NCBI RefSeq assembly: GCF_022346425.1
Contig: NZ_JAKRCW010000003.1
Coordinates: forward strand, 1 to 64,000
Length of the DNA: 64,000 bases
Direction: 5' to 3'
Source: Pseudoglutamicibacter albus
GTDB lineage: Bacteria > Actinomycetota > Actinomycetes > Actinomycetales > Micrococcaceae
Below, piece after piece: positions 28,365-38,376 of the stretch (position 1 is the first letter of the stretch; each line of letters begins with the position of its first letter). The notes below the pieces were generated by a model. That model did not search any database. It saw nothing but the letters and a program-made list of their open reading frames with translations, and was not told the DNA's origin. The translations under genes were made by a program, and so were the position numbers.

Positions 28365-31046
28365 CTATCGAATGCTACCTGCTGGGGAGCGCTCGTGAAG
28401 CACCTGCGCGCCCACACGGTTATCAGCTTCTTCCGTTCCTGAGACAGGCCTGACGATAATGGTGCCTTCCTGATCAGTTCTATGAACGCTCACATTCGCC
28501 CGATACAGCGCCTCAAGAATGACTTGGCGGGGATGGCCGTAATCGTTATCAGCGCCTACACCGATCAGCGCGAGGTCAGGCTGAAACTCTTCAATGAGCT
28601 CAGTTCCACCCGTAGCCGAACCATGGTGGGCCACCTTCAGAACACGCAGGTCACCGGTAGATCGTTCCAACTTATGCGATCGCAACATCAGCTGAGCTTG
28701 CTCGGACTCCAGATCACCCGTGTTGATCAATTCGACCCCCAAACCATCACCGTGAATCATGCGGGCACGCGTCACGACAGATGCACCATTCTCACTGCTG
28801 GCCTGCTGCGGTGCCCACAGCACATCGACGCTCCACGGACCGCACGTCATCTGCTCCCCTTCCAGCGCTCGCCGGGCCTGCTCGACGGGAGGACGCCTCT
28901 TAGCTGTCCCATAGATGACCTCCCCACTGAGTTCTCGCGTGTTGAGAGCGCCGTCAAGCCCGCCTACGTGGTCAAGGTCCAGGTGGGTTATCACCACGCC
29001 GCAGAGTTTGGTGATGCCGGCTCGGCTCAAGCAGGCATCGATGTGTGTTGGGTCTGGCCCTGCATCGATCAGTAGCGCGTTGTTCTCATCCCCTATCACC
29101 GCGAGCGCATCGCCTTGCCCGACATCGCAAAACAGGATGTCCCCAGCCTGAGCGCGGCTCAGGGCTGGGTCAGGTGCTCGGATGAAGCTCGCCAGAACAA
29201 ACACGAAAGAAACGATGACCGAAGCCGAGAGAAGGATCGCAGCAGGGCGCTGCCCAAACTTGGGTGGGCCTTGTTTAAACCCTCGCTGGCTGTGGCCAAC
29301 CCCGGGTTGACGGTGCCCTGTATATGGTGATGGGGCCGCTGCGATCGTGGACGCTGAGCGGCGCGCCTGGAGGCCAAGACGCACATGCGAAAGCCACGCC
29401 CGAAGGACATCGGGCCGCGCGCGTTGCGCAAGAACCAGCAGTGTTGCGGGCAGAACCCAACACGTTATGGCCGCAAGCAAGAAACCCCACGGCATTTCCG
29501 GCCAGTGATGCATGGGTGCGTGTTCGGCTGAGAACCCTGCCAGCATTGTGATGACGTGTGCCGGCAGCCCCACACATGCAGCTAATGGCCAGCCCCACGG
29601 CCAGGGAATCCAGCCGAGCAACATGACGCTTGGAGCCGCGAGCCCAACGAGTGCGGCAGCGGGACTCGCTAGAACGTTGATAGGGACGACCCACAAGGAT
29701 TGAGCAGGGTCCATCGCCACGAGGACCGGTGTGCATGCGATGGTTGCGGCAGCTGAGACGGCTGTGACTTCGGCGAAGAGCCGTGGAAACTTGAGGCCTT
29801 GCAACAGTTGCGCAAGTGGATGGGATCCGATCAAGATCCCGAATGTCGCTAGGACGGAGAGCTGGAACGCGGGTGCAACCAGCATCCAGGGGTCTAGTAG
29901 TAGAAGCACTGTTGCTGCCAGAGCTAGCAGAGCGATTGCGGCGGCTGGTCTGCCAACAGTGACTGCGAAGGCGCCCACCGCGCCCATGATGCATGCTCGA
30001 AGGACCGATGGATCAGGACCCACGATGTGCGCGAAGGTGATGATCACCGCAAGGATCACCGCATAGCGGGCTATGCCTCGTAGCCGCACAAGCCGACACA
30101 GTGAGGTCACGATGAGGACCATCGCCGCAACGTTCGCCCCGGATACCGCGGTGAGATGACTCAGCCCAGATACGACCATGGATGCAGACTGCTCTACCGA
30201 CTGGCTGGAGCGATCCCCCACAATCAGGCCTGGGATGAGTGCGCCGGCTTCGCCTCCCCACCGTTGCCCTAGCTTCTGCAGATTCGCTCTGACCCACGCG
30301 CTAAACCCCGCGGGAGCGGACGCCTCATCCACCGGAGGCGAGAGTACAGCCACGGACACGGGTTCGGATGCACGTTCACGGTGAGCCTTCACACGTATCC
30401 ATGCCGTCCACTGTGTACCCACCGCTGCGTTCTCGGGAATCTGCGAGCTCGGCGTAAAGATCACGGCCTCGAATCTCGGCGTATTGTGGCGGGGCTTGCT
30501 TTCCTCTTTGAGGCTCAGGCCAGCCTGAACTAACGGCGTTACAGAAACATGCGTCAGCATTGATGGCCCAATATCCCGCGGGGCCTCGGTGACTTCGAGT
30601 CGGGCCTGTAACGGGGCATCCGATATGAACGCTTGCGCGTTCAGCCGGCCTTGAGCATCGAGTGCGCAGGATGAGAAAGTTGCGCTCAGCATAATCAACG
30701 CCAGGATCGCATGAGAAAGTGCATGTGAGCCCCGAAAGCTAGGGTGCCGCGGGCGCTGTTGCCTGCGATGGCTATGCGCCGAATGTGTTCTCCTGCGCAG
30801 CATAAAGAAGAGCCCACCTGCCAGCACCGCACACGTTAGGGCGGCTACCCAAGCGAATCCGGGTGGGAAGCCGTGCACCGTATAGACCCAGCACACCGCA
30901 ACGCATGCGGCAGTACCGGATAAAAGCGCTGGCGCTAACGGCTGGAGAGATCGTTGAGGGTGTGGCCCCGGTGGGTCAAGAGAGGTTGAGGATACGGCGG
31001 CGCGTTCGACATAGCCGCCTAATCGGGCAGGTGGTTCGCTAGTCAT
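28365..31046 (-). CDS. comEC: ComEC/Rec2 DNA-uptake channel protein
   Basis: Polytopic membrane protein proposed to pass single-stranded DNA into the cytoplasm during transformation; 893 aa. It has N-terminal helices and a soluble loop, then the Competence domain (GLIVGDRSSQS, LSHLTAVSGANVA) with many helices. The C-terminal metallo-beta-lactamase domain has VITHLDLDHVGGL and KVAHHGSATGG. It overlaps comEA by 8 nt. All domains appear intact. Confidence 0.93.
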   Translation of the reverse strand: MTSEPPARLGGYVERAAVSSTSLDPPGPHPQRSLQPLAPALLSGTAACVAVCWVYTVHGFPPGFAWVAALTCAVLAGGLFFMLRRRTHSAHSHRRQQRPRHPSFRGSHALSHAILALIMLSATFSSCALDAQGRLNAQAFISDAPLQARLEVTEAPRDIGPSMLTHVSVTPLVQAGLSLKEESKPRHNTPRFEAVIFTPSSQIPENAAVGTQWTAWIRVKAHRERASEPVSVAVLSPPVDEASAPAGFSAWVRANLQKLGQRWGGEAGALIPGLIVGDRSSQSVEQSASMVVSGLSHLTAVSGANVAAMVLIVTSLCRLVRLRGIARYAVILAVIITFAHIVGPDPSVLRACIMGAVGAFAVTVGRPAAAIALLALAATVLLLLDPWMLVAPAFQLSVLATFGILIGSHPLAQLLQGLKFPRLFAEVTAVSAAATIACTPVLVAMDPAQSLWVVPINVLASPAAALVGLAAPSVMLLGWIPWPWGWPLAACVGLPAHVITMLAGFSAEHAPMHHWPEMPWGFLLAAITCWVLPATLLVLAQRARPDVLRAWLSHVRLGLQARRSASTIAAAPSPYTGHRQPGVGHSQRGFKQGPPKFGQRPAAILLSASVIVSFVFVLASFIRAPDPALSRAQAGDILFCDVGQGDALAVIGDENNALLIDAGPDPTHIDACLSRAGITKLCGVVITHLDLDHVGGLDGALNTRELSGEVIYGTAKRRPPVEQARRALEGEQMTCGPWSVDVLWAPQQASSENGASVVTRARMIHGDGLGVELINTGDLESEQAQLMLRSHKLERSTGDLRVLKVAHHGSATGGTELIEEFQPDLALIGVGADNDYGHPRQVILEALYRANVSVHRTDQEGTIIVRPVSGTEEADNRVGAQVLHERSPAGSIR

Positions 31047-31866
31047 AGGAGACCATCGGCTCGATCTTGCTCAAGATCGCTGGCCCGATACCGGAGACCG
31101 CATCAAGATCTGCTGGTCCACGGAACGGTCCGTGTTGAGCCTTGAAGTCGAGGATTCTTTGGGCGAGCGCTGGCCCAACGCCTGGCAGTTGTTGAAGCTC
31201 TTCAGAGCTGGCCGAATTGATGCGCACAATGATTTTCCCGCCGGCGCCTGGTCCGGAGGAGCCCCCGCCGGTGTTGAGCCGGCCGGTCTTGCCGCTACCG
31301 TCACTCCCGCCACCGCCGCTAACAGGCCCGTTGCTGGCGTGTTCACCTTTGCGTGGCACCCGAATCTGTTCGCCATCGTTGACCGGTGCCGCCAAGTTGA
31401 TGCCGGCTTGATCGGCCGCCCGGGTCATCCCACCCGCCTGCTTGATTGCGTCTGCAGTGATTGCACCTTGATCTAGTTCATAGAGGCCAGGCTTCTTCAC
31501 TGCACCCACAACATGGACCCGCAGAAGCCCGCCAGCGGCCTGTTGAGCTGGCCCCTGTTTGGGGGCGTGGTCAGGACTATCTGTACTACCCGGCCCGGAA
31601 CTGGCGTCTCTAGGTGTCGAGCGAGAATCAGCTTCAGGCTGTGCAGGTGCTTGCCCGTTGGCTGCGACCACGCCGGCTGATGTGAGCGCACCGTTGTTGG
31701 CAATGAATAGGCGGTAGCCAAGCACAGCCAGCAGAACACACAGAGCGAGTGCGAGCGCGCCGATCCCCCACCGTCCAAGGAGTGGGCGGCGAGGTGGTTC
31801 GTCTAGCCATGCGTAATCGTCATAGGAATCTGTCTCATTCGGTTGGCGTAGATGTTGCGGGCTCAT
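31039..31866 (-). CDS. comEA: ComEA-type DNA-binding protein
   Basis: Membrane-anchored DNA receptor for natural transformation, 275 aa. One membrane helix (about 33-56) is followed by a polar linker, an SLBB domain (VHVVGAVKKPGLYELDQGAI), a Gly-rich spacer (about 180-210) and tandem helix-hairpin-helix motifs (LPGVGPALAQRI, VSGIGPAILSKI). A GAGGG site precedes the ATG. Coupled to comEC. Confidence 0.92.
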   Translation of the reverse strand: MSPQHLRQPNETDSYDDYAWLDEPPRRPLLGRWGIGALALALCVLLAVLGYRLFIANNGALTSAGVVAANGQAPAQPEADSRSTPRDASSGPGSTDSPDHAPKQGPAQQAAGGLLRVHVVGAVKKPGLYELDQGAITADAIKQAGGMTRAADQAGINLAAPVNDGEQIRVPRKGEHASNGPVSGGGGSDGSGKTGRLNTGGGSSGPGAGGKIIVRINSASSEELQQLPGVGPALAQRILDFKAQHGPFRGPADLDAVSGIGPAILSKIEPMVSYD

Positions 31867-32063
31867 GCCCTCAGGCTAAGAAGAATCACAAGCCCGATGC
31901 GGCGGCTGTGGATGAGGCCCCGGTGCCACTAGCGCTGGGGATAGTGGATCGGCCGCCAACAGTAAGAGTGCTAACAGCAAACCTCAAGCCCAGGGCTCTA
32001 GGGCAGGACTTGTCGGCAAGGACTTGACCCCTGAACTCCAGGTGAGGCGTTCAGCGCAGTGCC

Positions 32064-33068
32064 TCAGTTGTCCAGATTCTGGTTCCCTGGGTTGGATTCG
32101 TGCACAACTCGGTGCACTACTAAGCCGATTGCGCCTGGCCCACAGTGGGCGGCCAGAACCGATGGCAGTGGCGAAATTGTCACGGGCCATGACGTATGGG
32201 GCTCAAGCGCGTCGGCGACTTCGATGGCGGCTTCTTCGGCTGCGAAATGCTGAACCGCCACCTGGACATCCCCAGGTGCCGCTCCGGTCGCGTGTTCGAT
32301 CCCGAGCTCAGCGATGCGCGTTAACGCCCGATCGGTGTGGCGTATCCGGTCTAAAACACTGATGCTTCCGGCCGCGTCGAATCGCAGAATCGGCCGGATG
32401 TTCAAGAGATTACCCAAAACGGAAGCCGCTAGGGTGACTCGGCCACCTTTACGCAACGCATCCAATGATGGGACGGTGAGCCAGATATGCGAACCCATGG
32501 CGCGTTCCGCGGCCTCAATGGTGTCGCGGGATGTCATTGCCGCATCGGCGGCCGAGACTACCGCGAGTGCCTGACCGAAGCCGGCGCTGCAGGAATCGAT
32601 CACATCGACCTCAACCGTGCATTGTTCTGCCGCAAGGCGCGCCGAATCGGCTGTATTAGAGAGCCTGCCGGCCATCGTGATCACGATGATCCGCTCCGCA
32701 CCGTTCTCTACCGCATGATCGTAAGCCTCGCGGAATTTCCCTGGTGCGGGCCTGGACGTTGAAACCGACTGGCCAAGCGCAAAACCCATCGCAAGAGCAC
32801 GCTGCAGGTCCGGATCACCATCGTTATACACCTGACCGCCAACGGTCACATGCATCGGCACGACCGAGAGATAACCGCGGTAGCTAGCAACAACCTCTTC
32901 GCTCAAACCTGCCGCGGAATCGGTGATGACCCACGTGCGGGGCCTACGCCCGGAATATGCGCGAGCCAACGCGGCGATGCGGTGGCCCAAACGAGGCTGT
33001 CCTCGCGTAGGATGCCGCTCGGAAGAAAGCGGCAACCTGCGCGTAAAGGATGGCAAACGGTCAGACAT
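32064..33068 (-). CDS. DegV family fatty-acid-binding protein
   Basis: 334 aa. DegV/FakB proteins bind a long-chain fatty acid and, with FakA kinase, feed phospholipid synthesis; no fakA is adjacent. A basic N-terminus (1-45) precedes the DegV domain (WVITDSAAGLSEEVV, VSTSRPAPGKFREAYDHA, DSCSAGFGQA, PSLDALRKGGR). Its ATG overlaps the leuS stop (TAATG). The 197 bp between it and comEA contain one weak GC-rich hairpin (about 31918-31940) and nothing else I can name. Confidence 0.9.
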   Translation of the reverse strand: MSDRLPSFTRRLPLSSERHPTRGQPRLGHRIAALARAYSGRRPRTWVITDSAAGLSEEVVASYRGYLSVVPMHVTVGGQVYNDGDPDLQRALAMGFALGQSVSTSRPAPGKFREAYDHAVENGAERIIVITMAGRLSNTADSARLAAEQCTVEVDVIDSCSAGFGQALAVVSAADAAMTSRDTIEAAERAMGSHIWLTVPSLDALRKGGRVTLAASVLGNLLNIRPILRFDAAGSISVLDRIRHTDRALTRIAELGIEHATGAAPGDVQVAVQHFAAEEAAIEVADALEPHTSWPVTISPLPSVLAAHCGPGAIGLVVHRVVHESNPGNQNLDN

Positions 33069-35557
33069 TAAACGACAATCGAAACCAATTTAGGGGCGCG
33101 GACAATGATCTTGCGGATCTGCTGGTCCCCCAAGAACCGCTGAACGTCCGGGTTCGCCAACGCCCGGGTCTGTAGATCCTCTTCAGAGATGTCCACCGGG
33201 ACCTCGAGTTTGCCGCGGACTTTACCCTTGACCTGAACCACGGCGGTGATGGTCTCTTCCTTGAGCAGGGATTCATCCACCGCTGGGTACGGCACGCGGG
33301 CAATCGGCTGGCTATGGCCGAGCATGTGCCACATGTCCTCAGCGGTGTATGGGGAGACGAGGCTCAGAAGCAATGCGATGACCTCAGCTGCCTCGCGCAC
33401 AGCCGGATCCGCTGGGCCAGCACCGGAATCGATGGCCTTACGGGTTGCGTTGGTGAGCTCCATCGCGTGAGCCACAACAACATTGAACTTCCCGTTCTCA
33501 AGGTTCTCGAGCGATTCGGCGAGGATCTTGTGCGTTACCGAACGCAGGTCTTGATCTCCACCAGCCGGGTCCGTTCCTGCCGCGCTGCTCACGTCTTGGG
33601 CAATACGCCAGGCACGTGCCAGGAACTTGGTAGCACCCGATGGCGAAACATTCGCCCAGTCGACATCGTCTTCGGGAGGGGATGCAAAAACCATGGTCAA
33701 ACGGACGGCATCCACACCGAACTGATCGAGCTGTTCGCCCAGGTTCACGCCGTTGCCGAGCGACTTGGACATCGCCTTGCCCTGGTTCAAAACCTGGCCC
33801 TGGTTCAGCAACGCCGTGAACGGCTCGCTGAAATCGAGGTAGCCGAAGCTCTGTAGCGCCTTGGTGATGAAGCGTGAATACAGCAAGTGCAGGATCGCAT
33901 GCTCAACACCGCCGACGTATTGATCAACCGGCAACCAGCGCTTGACGGCCTCGGCGTCGAAAGCCGCCTGGTCATTCTGCGGTGAGGCAAAACGCAAGTA
34001 GTACCACGAGGAGTCCACGAACGTATCCATCGTGTCGGTATCGCGCAGAGCCGGACCACTGCATTCAGGACAGGTCACGTTGACCCAGTCTTCGGCCCCA
34101 GCAAGCGGCGAACGGCCCTTGAGCGCAAGCTGTTCACCGCGAAGATCCTCTGGCAGGCGCACCGGCAGTTCGTCTTCGGGGACCGGGACCTCACCGCATG
34201 ATGCGCAGTGGATGATCGGGATCGGTGCACCCCAGAAACGTTGGCGGGAAACGAGCCAGTCACGCAAACGGTAGGTGATGGCCTCATGCCCGGTACCGGC
34301 CTTCTCGACGATGTCGATGGCTTGAGCTATCGCATCTTGCTTGCTCAGCCCATCGAGCGGGCCGGAGTTGATGAGGGTGCCGTCGCCAACGGTGGCGACA
34401 CCGCTGACGGCTGGGTCTTCCTCCCCCGTATCGACAACGGTGCGCACTGGCAAATCGAAGGCGAGCGCGAATTCGAGGTCGCGTTGATCGTGGGCCGGCA
34501 CGGCCATGATCGCCCCGGTTCCATAGTCAGCCAGCACGTAATCGGAGGCCCACACCGGTACAGACGCGCCGGATACCGGGTTGGTTGCGTAGCGGCCCAG
34601 GAAGACACCGGTCTTTTTGCGCTCTGTTGATTGGCGTTCGATGTCGGAGGCGGCTTTGACTGATTCCCGATACTCTTCGAACGCTGCACGGTGTTCGTCT
34701 GTGACCAGTTGGTCTGCTAGGTCGGCGTCCACGGCAACGACCATGAACGTTGAGCCGTAGAGGGTGTCGGGGCGGGTTGTGAACACTTCGATGGTGTGTT
34801 CGTCTTTACCGGCGTTGGCTTCGATCACGAAGTTCACGTTGGCGCCGTGGGACCGGCCGATCCAGTTGCGCTGCATCGCAAGCACACGCTCGGGCCACTT
34901 CCCTTCCAGCGCGGGCATCTCGTCGAGCAAACGGTCAGCGAAATCGGTGATCTTGAAGTACCACTGGTTCAGCGACTTCTTAGTGACTGGGGTTTTGCAT
35001 CGCTCGCATGCGCCATCGACTACCTGCTCGTTGGCGAGCACGGTCTGGTCTTTAGGGCACCAGTTGACTGGCGAGTTCTTCCGATAGGCCAACCCGTGCT
35101 TGAACAGCTCGAGGAATAGCCACTGGGTCCAGCGGTAATACTCCGGGTCGGAGGTGTGAAGGCGTGAGTTCCAGTCTGCGGAAATCGCATACCGTTTGAA
35201 CGATTCCGCCTGGGTGTCGATGTTCTTATATGTCCATTCGGCCGGATGCTGATCGTTTTTGATCGCGGCGTTCTCAGCTGGCAGGCCGAAAGAGTCCCAA
35301 CCGATCGGGTGGAAGACGTCGTAGCCTTGGTGTAGCCAGTGGCGTGCTACGACGTCACCGATGGCGAAGGCCTCAGCGTGACCCATGTGAAGGTCCCCCG
35401 ACGGGTAAGGGAACATGTCGAGGACGTATTTACGTTCGCGGGAGCCGTCATCCGTTGGTGTGAAAACGTTGTTTTCTTCCCAATAACCCGCCCAGCGCTT
35501 CTCGATGGCGTGCGCATCGTAGGTGGCGTTCTCTTGTGGCGTAGGGGCCTGAGCCAA
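33068..35557 (-). CDS. leuS: Leucyl-tRNA synthetase
   Basis: Class I aminoacyl-tRNA synthetase charging tRNA-Leu. The HIGH motif is [14 protein letters not shown], followed by a full CP1 editing domain, a zinc-ribbon-like cysteine set (CERCKTPV), and [11 protein letters not shown] as the KMSKS loop. The TTG at 35557 (829 aa) is chosen because AGAGGAA lies 7 nt upstream; the frame continues to another TTG at 35599 (843 aa) with no site. No T-box or other leader RNA was found. Its product supplies the Leu-tRNA sensed by the leuA leader. Confidence 0.95.
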   Translation of the reverse strand: MAQAPTPQENATYDAHAIEKRWAGYWEENNVFTPTDDGSRERKYVLDMFPYPSGDLHMGHAEAFAIGDVVARHWLHQGYDVFHPIGWDSFGLPAENAAIKNDQHPAEWTYKNIDTQAESFKRYAISADWNSRLHTSDPEYYRWTQWLFLELFKHGLAYRKNSPVNWCPKDQTVLANEQVVDGACERCKTPVTKKSLNQWYFKITDFADRLLDEMPALEGKWPERVLAMQRNWIGRSHGANVNFVIEANAGKDEHTIEVFTTRPDTLYGSTFMVVAVDADLADQLVTDEHRAAFEEYRESVKAASDIERQSTERKKTGVFLGRYATNPVSGASVPVWASDYVLADYGTGAIMAVPAHDQRDLEFALAFDLPVRTVVDTGEEDPAVSGVATVGDGTLINSGPLDGLSKQDAIAQAIDIVEKAGTGHEAITYRLRDWLVSRQRFWGAPIPIIHCASCGEVPVPEDELPVRLPEDLRGEQLALKGRSPLAGAEDWVNVTCPECSGPALRDTDTMDTFVDSSWYYLRFASPQNDQAAFDAEAVKRWLPVDQYVGGVEHAILHLLYSRFITKALQSFGYLDFSEPFTALLNQGQVLNQGKAMSKSLGNGVNLGEQLDQFGVDAVRLTMVFASPPEDDVDWANVSPSGATKFLARAWRIAQDVSSAAGTDPAGGDQDLRSVTHKILAESLENLENGKFNVVVAHAMELTNATRKAIDSGAGPADPAVREAAEVIALLLSLVSPYTAEDMWHMLGHSQPIARVPYPAVDESLLKEETITAVVQVKGKVRGKLEVPVDISEEDLQTRALANPDVQRFLGDQQIRKIIVRAPKLVSIVV

Positions 35558-35691
35558 CTGGTATTCCTCTTCTGTGTGGGTCAGCTTGTGCGTAGACAAC
35601 TCGTGCGCGTGTGGCAGGAGTCAAAGCAGGTCCCTATTCTACGTGTCAAACGGGTTTCTGCATGTTTAGTGCACGTCACATAACGGCTGTA

Positions 35692-37224
35692 TCAGGTTCC
35701 TGAATCGGCTTGGACGTCTTCATCAACCCAGTCGAAGCTGCGGTGGACGGCTTTGCGCCAGATGCGTTTCTTCCGCTCGACTCTTTGTTGGTCCTTGGAA
35801 CGGCTGAAGGTGCGCTCCAATTGCCAGTTCTCCTCGATTTCGTCCAGTGAATTCCAGACGCCAACGGCGAGCCCGGCGGCGTAAGCGGCACCGAGTGCCG
35901 TGGTTTCGGTGACGGCCGGCCGTAGAACATCGACACCGAGCAGGTCGGCTTGGAACTGCATCAGGACGTTATTGGTGACCATGCCGCCGTCCACTCGCAG
36001 TTCGGTGAGTTTGCCGTCAACGTCTTCTTCGGCGGCGTCGAAAACGTCAGCGGTTTGGAAGGCTGTCGCTTCCAGTACGGCGCGTGCGATGTGTTCGCGG
36101 GTCACGTACCGGGTGAGCCCAGTCATGACACCGCGGGCTTCGGGCTGCCACCACGGAGCGTAGAGTCCGGAGAAGGCCGGGACGATGTAGCAGCCGCCGG
36201 AGTCTTCAACTTCGCTCGCTAGCTCTTCGATCTGTGGGGCGTGTTCGAACATCTTGAGGTTGTCGCGTAGCCATTGAACCAGCGAGCCTGCTACTGCGAT
36301 GGAACCTTCCAAGGCGTAGACGGGTTCTTGACCGTCGAGCTGATAGGCGATCGTTGTCAAGAGGCCTTTGGTGCTGCGCGCCGGTGTGGTTCCGGTGTTG
36401 TACATAACGAAGCAGCCGGTTCCGTAAGTGTTTTTGGCTTGGCCTGGTTTGAACGCTGCTTGTCCGAAGAGGGCTGCTTGTTGGTCACCGAGGATTCCTG
36501 CGATGGGAAGGCCTGCCCCGGGGTTGTCGCTACTGATGTGCCCGATGTGCCCGGATGATGTCACGATGCGGGGCAGCATCGCTTCAGGGATGTTGAAGTC
36601 GTTGAGGATGCTGGGTTCCCATGCTTGTTTGCGTAGGTTCATGAGCATGGTTCGGGACGCGTTGGTCACGTCGGTCACGTGCAGGCCTCCGTCTGGGCCG
36701 CCTGTGAGATTCCAGATGACCCAGGTGTCCATGGTTCCTGCAAGGAGTTCCCCGGCTTCTGCGCGTTTCTGCAGTTGCGGGTCTGTATCGAGGATCCAGC
36801 GCAGCTTGGTTGCGGAGAAGTATGTTGCTAGCGGCAGGCCTGTGACTTCGCGGTAGCGGTCGAGCCCACCGTCTTCTTCCATCTCATCGACGATGCGTTG
36901 GGTGCGTGCATCTTGCCACACGATGGCTGGGGTTACGGGCTCGCCGGTTGCGGCGTCCCATACAAGGATGGTTTCGCGTTGATTCGTGATGCCGATTCCC
37001 TGGACGGCGCTGGCCCTCTCCCCGAGGGTATCCAACAGTTCGGCTAATACGGCTGTGACATTGTCCCGGATTTCGGTCGCATCATGTTCGACCCAGCCTG
37101 GCAGGGGGAAGTGCTGTTGATGTTCACGTTGGGCCACTGCTTGCTGCTGACCGCGTTCATCGAAGGCGATAGCCCGGGAGGATGTGGTGCCTTGATCGAT
37201 CGCCACAATAAGTTTTTGTGTCAT
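35692..37224 (-). CDS. glpK: Glycerol kinase
   Basis: FGGY-family kinase making sn-glycerol-3-phosphate; 510 aa. Motifs: AIDQGTTSSRAIAFD (phosphate loop), GITNQRET, IVWQDART, and KNTYGTGCFVMYNTG with a downstream adenosine motif. No membrane facilitator glpF is adjacent. An operator-like sequence overlaps codons 2-7, and an array of similar sites lies upstream, so it may be controlled by the divergent NrtR-type regulator. Confidence 0.97.
   Translation of the reverse strand: MTQKLIVAIDQGTTSSRAIAFDERGQQQAVAQREHQQHFPLPGWVEHDATEIRDNVTAVLAELLDTLGERASAVQGIGITNQRETILVWDAATGEPVTPAIVWQDARTQRIVDEMEEDGGLDRYREVTGLPLATYFSATKLRWILDTDPQLQKRAEAGELLAGTMDTWVIWNLTGGPDGGLHVTDVTNASRTMLMNLRKQAWEPSILNDFNIPEAMLPRIVTSSGHIGHISSDNPGAGLPIAGILGDQQAALFGQAAFKPGQAKNTYGTGCFVMYNTGTTPARSTKGLLTTIAYQLDGQEPVYALEGSIAVAGSLVQWLRDNLKMFEHAPQIEELASEVEDSGGCYIVPAFSGLYAPWWQPEARGVMTGLTRYVTREHIARAVLEATAFQTADVFDAAEEDVDGKLTELRVDGGMVTNNVLMQFQADLLGVDVLRPAVTETTALGAAYAAGLAVGVWNSLDEIEENWQLERTFSRSKDQQRVERKKRIWRKAVHRSFDWVDEDVQADSGT
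37203..37220. promoter_or_regulatory. Operator-like site overlapping the glpK start
   Basis: CCACAATAAGTTTTTGTG matches the array consensus TGACAATAAGTAATTGTC at 13 of 18 positions, including the ACAATAAGT core and TTGT arm. It lies in glpK codons 2-7 and is not in 22-bp phase with the array. The protein sequence constrains these bases, so chance is possible. Confidence 0.4.
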
Positions 37225-37342
37225 GAAGCCCTCGATGATGTGCGTGGGTTGTTAAGAGTCTCAAAGCATCGTAGCGAGCGCGCGAGGTGAGCGCGACGTC
37301 AGGCATGCTTCGAGGCAAGGTGAAACCTGCCTATTGCGGCAG

Positions 37343-37514
37343 TGACAATAAGTAATTGTCCGGGTGACATTTGCTTAGTGTCGCCGCGACAACAACTTAT
37401 TGTGTATCTGACCGGAACTAATTGTATAGGTGGCAATAACTAATTGTGCGAGTGACACTAAGTACCTGCTGTGGCGGCAATATGTAATTGTTTGCATGAC
37501 AATATGTAGGTAGA
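37343..37514. repeat. Eight tandem 22-bp operator-like units
   Basis: Eight 18-bp units begin at 37343, 37365, 37387, 37409, 37431, 37453, 37475 and 37497, exactly 22 bp apart with variable 4-bp spacers. The consensus is TGACAATAA(G/C)TAATTGTN; G2, C4 and T11 are invariant. The first unit is the best palindrome (GACAAT-N5-ATTGTC). A degenerate ninth may start at 37321. The array fills the glpK/NrtR intergenic region and overlaps the NrtR promoter. Likely operators of that regulator. Confidence 0.85.
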
Positions 37515-37516
37515 GT
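37488..37516 (+). promoter_or_regulatory. Promoter of the NrtR-type gene, leaderless
   Basis: -35 TTGTTT (37488-37493), 17-bp spacer, -10 TAGAGT (37511-37516), then 7 nt to the ATG at 37524. Units 7 and 8 of the array overlap the -35 and fill the spacer, so a bound regulator would repress its own gene. Confidence 0.6.
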
Positions 37517-37523
37517 TGCTTGC

Positions 37524-38321
37524 ATGCACTCCTGGGCTAATGTCACTGAACGCCGTAACCTCCAGCCCGAACTGGCGGTTTCGGTGATCGTTTTCGCTTT
37601 CTTCAAGAAGCCGGCAGACTCCAGCAACACCGATAGTTCTCAGCTCAAAAACCACTCTGAAGCACTGCCCTATCGCATTCAGATTCCGCTCATAGAACGG
37701 GTACGTGAGCCCTTCTGCGGCCGCTACGCGATCCCCGGGGCACCGGTTCAAGCTGCGCTTTCCCTCGATGATTCTGCAGCGGAGATCTTCACCCGCGTCA
37801 CCGGTTTGAACGGTTATCAGCCGCAACAGCTACACACGTTCGGCGGCCTGTATCGCGCCGCTTGCCAGCGCCGCACCTCTGGGCAAGATGGGCTCTCACC
37901 CGACATCTCAGAGGATTCCCTGCACGTGGGCAGCTTGCGGGTGGTCACGGTTGCATACTGGTCCATGGTGCGCCTGGATGACGTTGATGCCGCGTATCAA
38001 GTCGCTGAAGCGGACCCACGGCTGAGCTGGTGGGACATCGATGACTTGCCGCCTCTGGCCTTCGATCACGGCCACATCATCGCTCAAGCCCGGCAAGCCT
38101 TGCGCGAAATCGAATTGGACGAGCTCGCTCACGCGAGCCTGCCATCGAAGTTCATCCTCGCTGACTTACGTGAACTCGTCGAAACCATCCAAGGGCAACA
38201 GCTGGACCCTGGGAACTTTCAACGCAGCATCAAAAACCAGCCTCGGATCAAAGCCACCTCAGAATTCCTGGAGGGCACCAAACACAGGCCGCCGAGGCTT
38301 TACACGCTTGAGTCACCCTAA
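37524..38321 (+). CDS. NrtR-type (Nudix-related) transcriptional regulator
   Basis: 265 aa. An N-terminal Nudix-like domain (about 15-150) lacks catalysis: where REUXEEXGU is expected it has AAEIFTRVTGL, so it would bind rather than hydrolyse its ligand. The C-terminal winged helix (about 195-255: FILADLRELVETIQG, DPGNFQRSI, RLYTLES) is typical of NrtR. Known NrtR proteins control NAD metabolism (ADP-ribose ligand) or sugar use. No nad gene is nearby; it sits between glpK and glpD, divergent from an eight-site array that covers its own promoter. Autoregulation is very likely; glycerol control is inferred. Confidence 0.82.
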   Translation: MHSWANVTERRNLQPELAVSVIVFAFFKKPADSSNTDSSQLKNHSEALPYRIQIPLIERVREPFCGRYAIPGAPVQAALSLDDSAAEIFTRVTGLNGYQPQQLHTFGGLYRAACQRRTSGQDGLSPDISEDSLHVGSLRVVTVAYWSMVRLDDVDAAYQVAEADPRLSWWDIDDLPPLAFDHGHIIAQARQALREIELDELAHASLPSKFILADLRELVETIQGQQLDPGNFQRSIKNQPRIKATSEFLEGTKHRPPRLYTLESP

Positions 38322-38376
38322 GCGGGGACCCTGCCGGTCACGCTCGTGCCAGTTCGGCGGTGAAGCCAAAGGGGCC

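Noticed and set aside
35600-35691. T-box or other leader RNA for leuS
   Set aside because: The gap is too short, and no T-box sequence or specifier hairpin is visible.
37343-37514. CRISPR-like array
   Set aside because: Units are 18 bp, imperfect and palindromic with 4-bp spacers and no cas genes; it fits operators far better.
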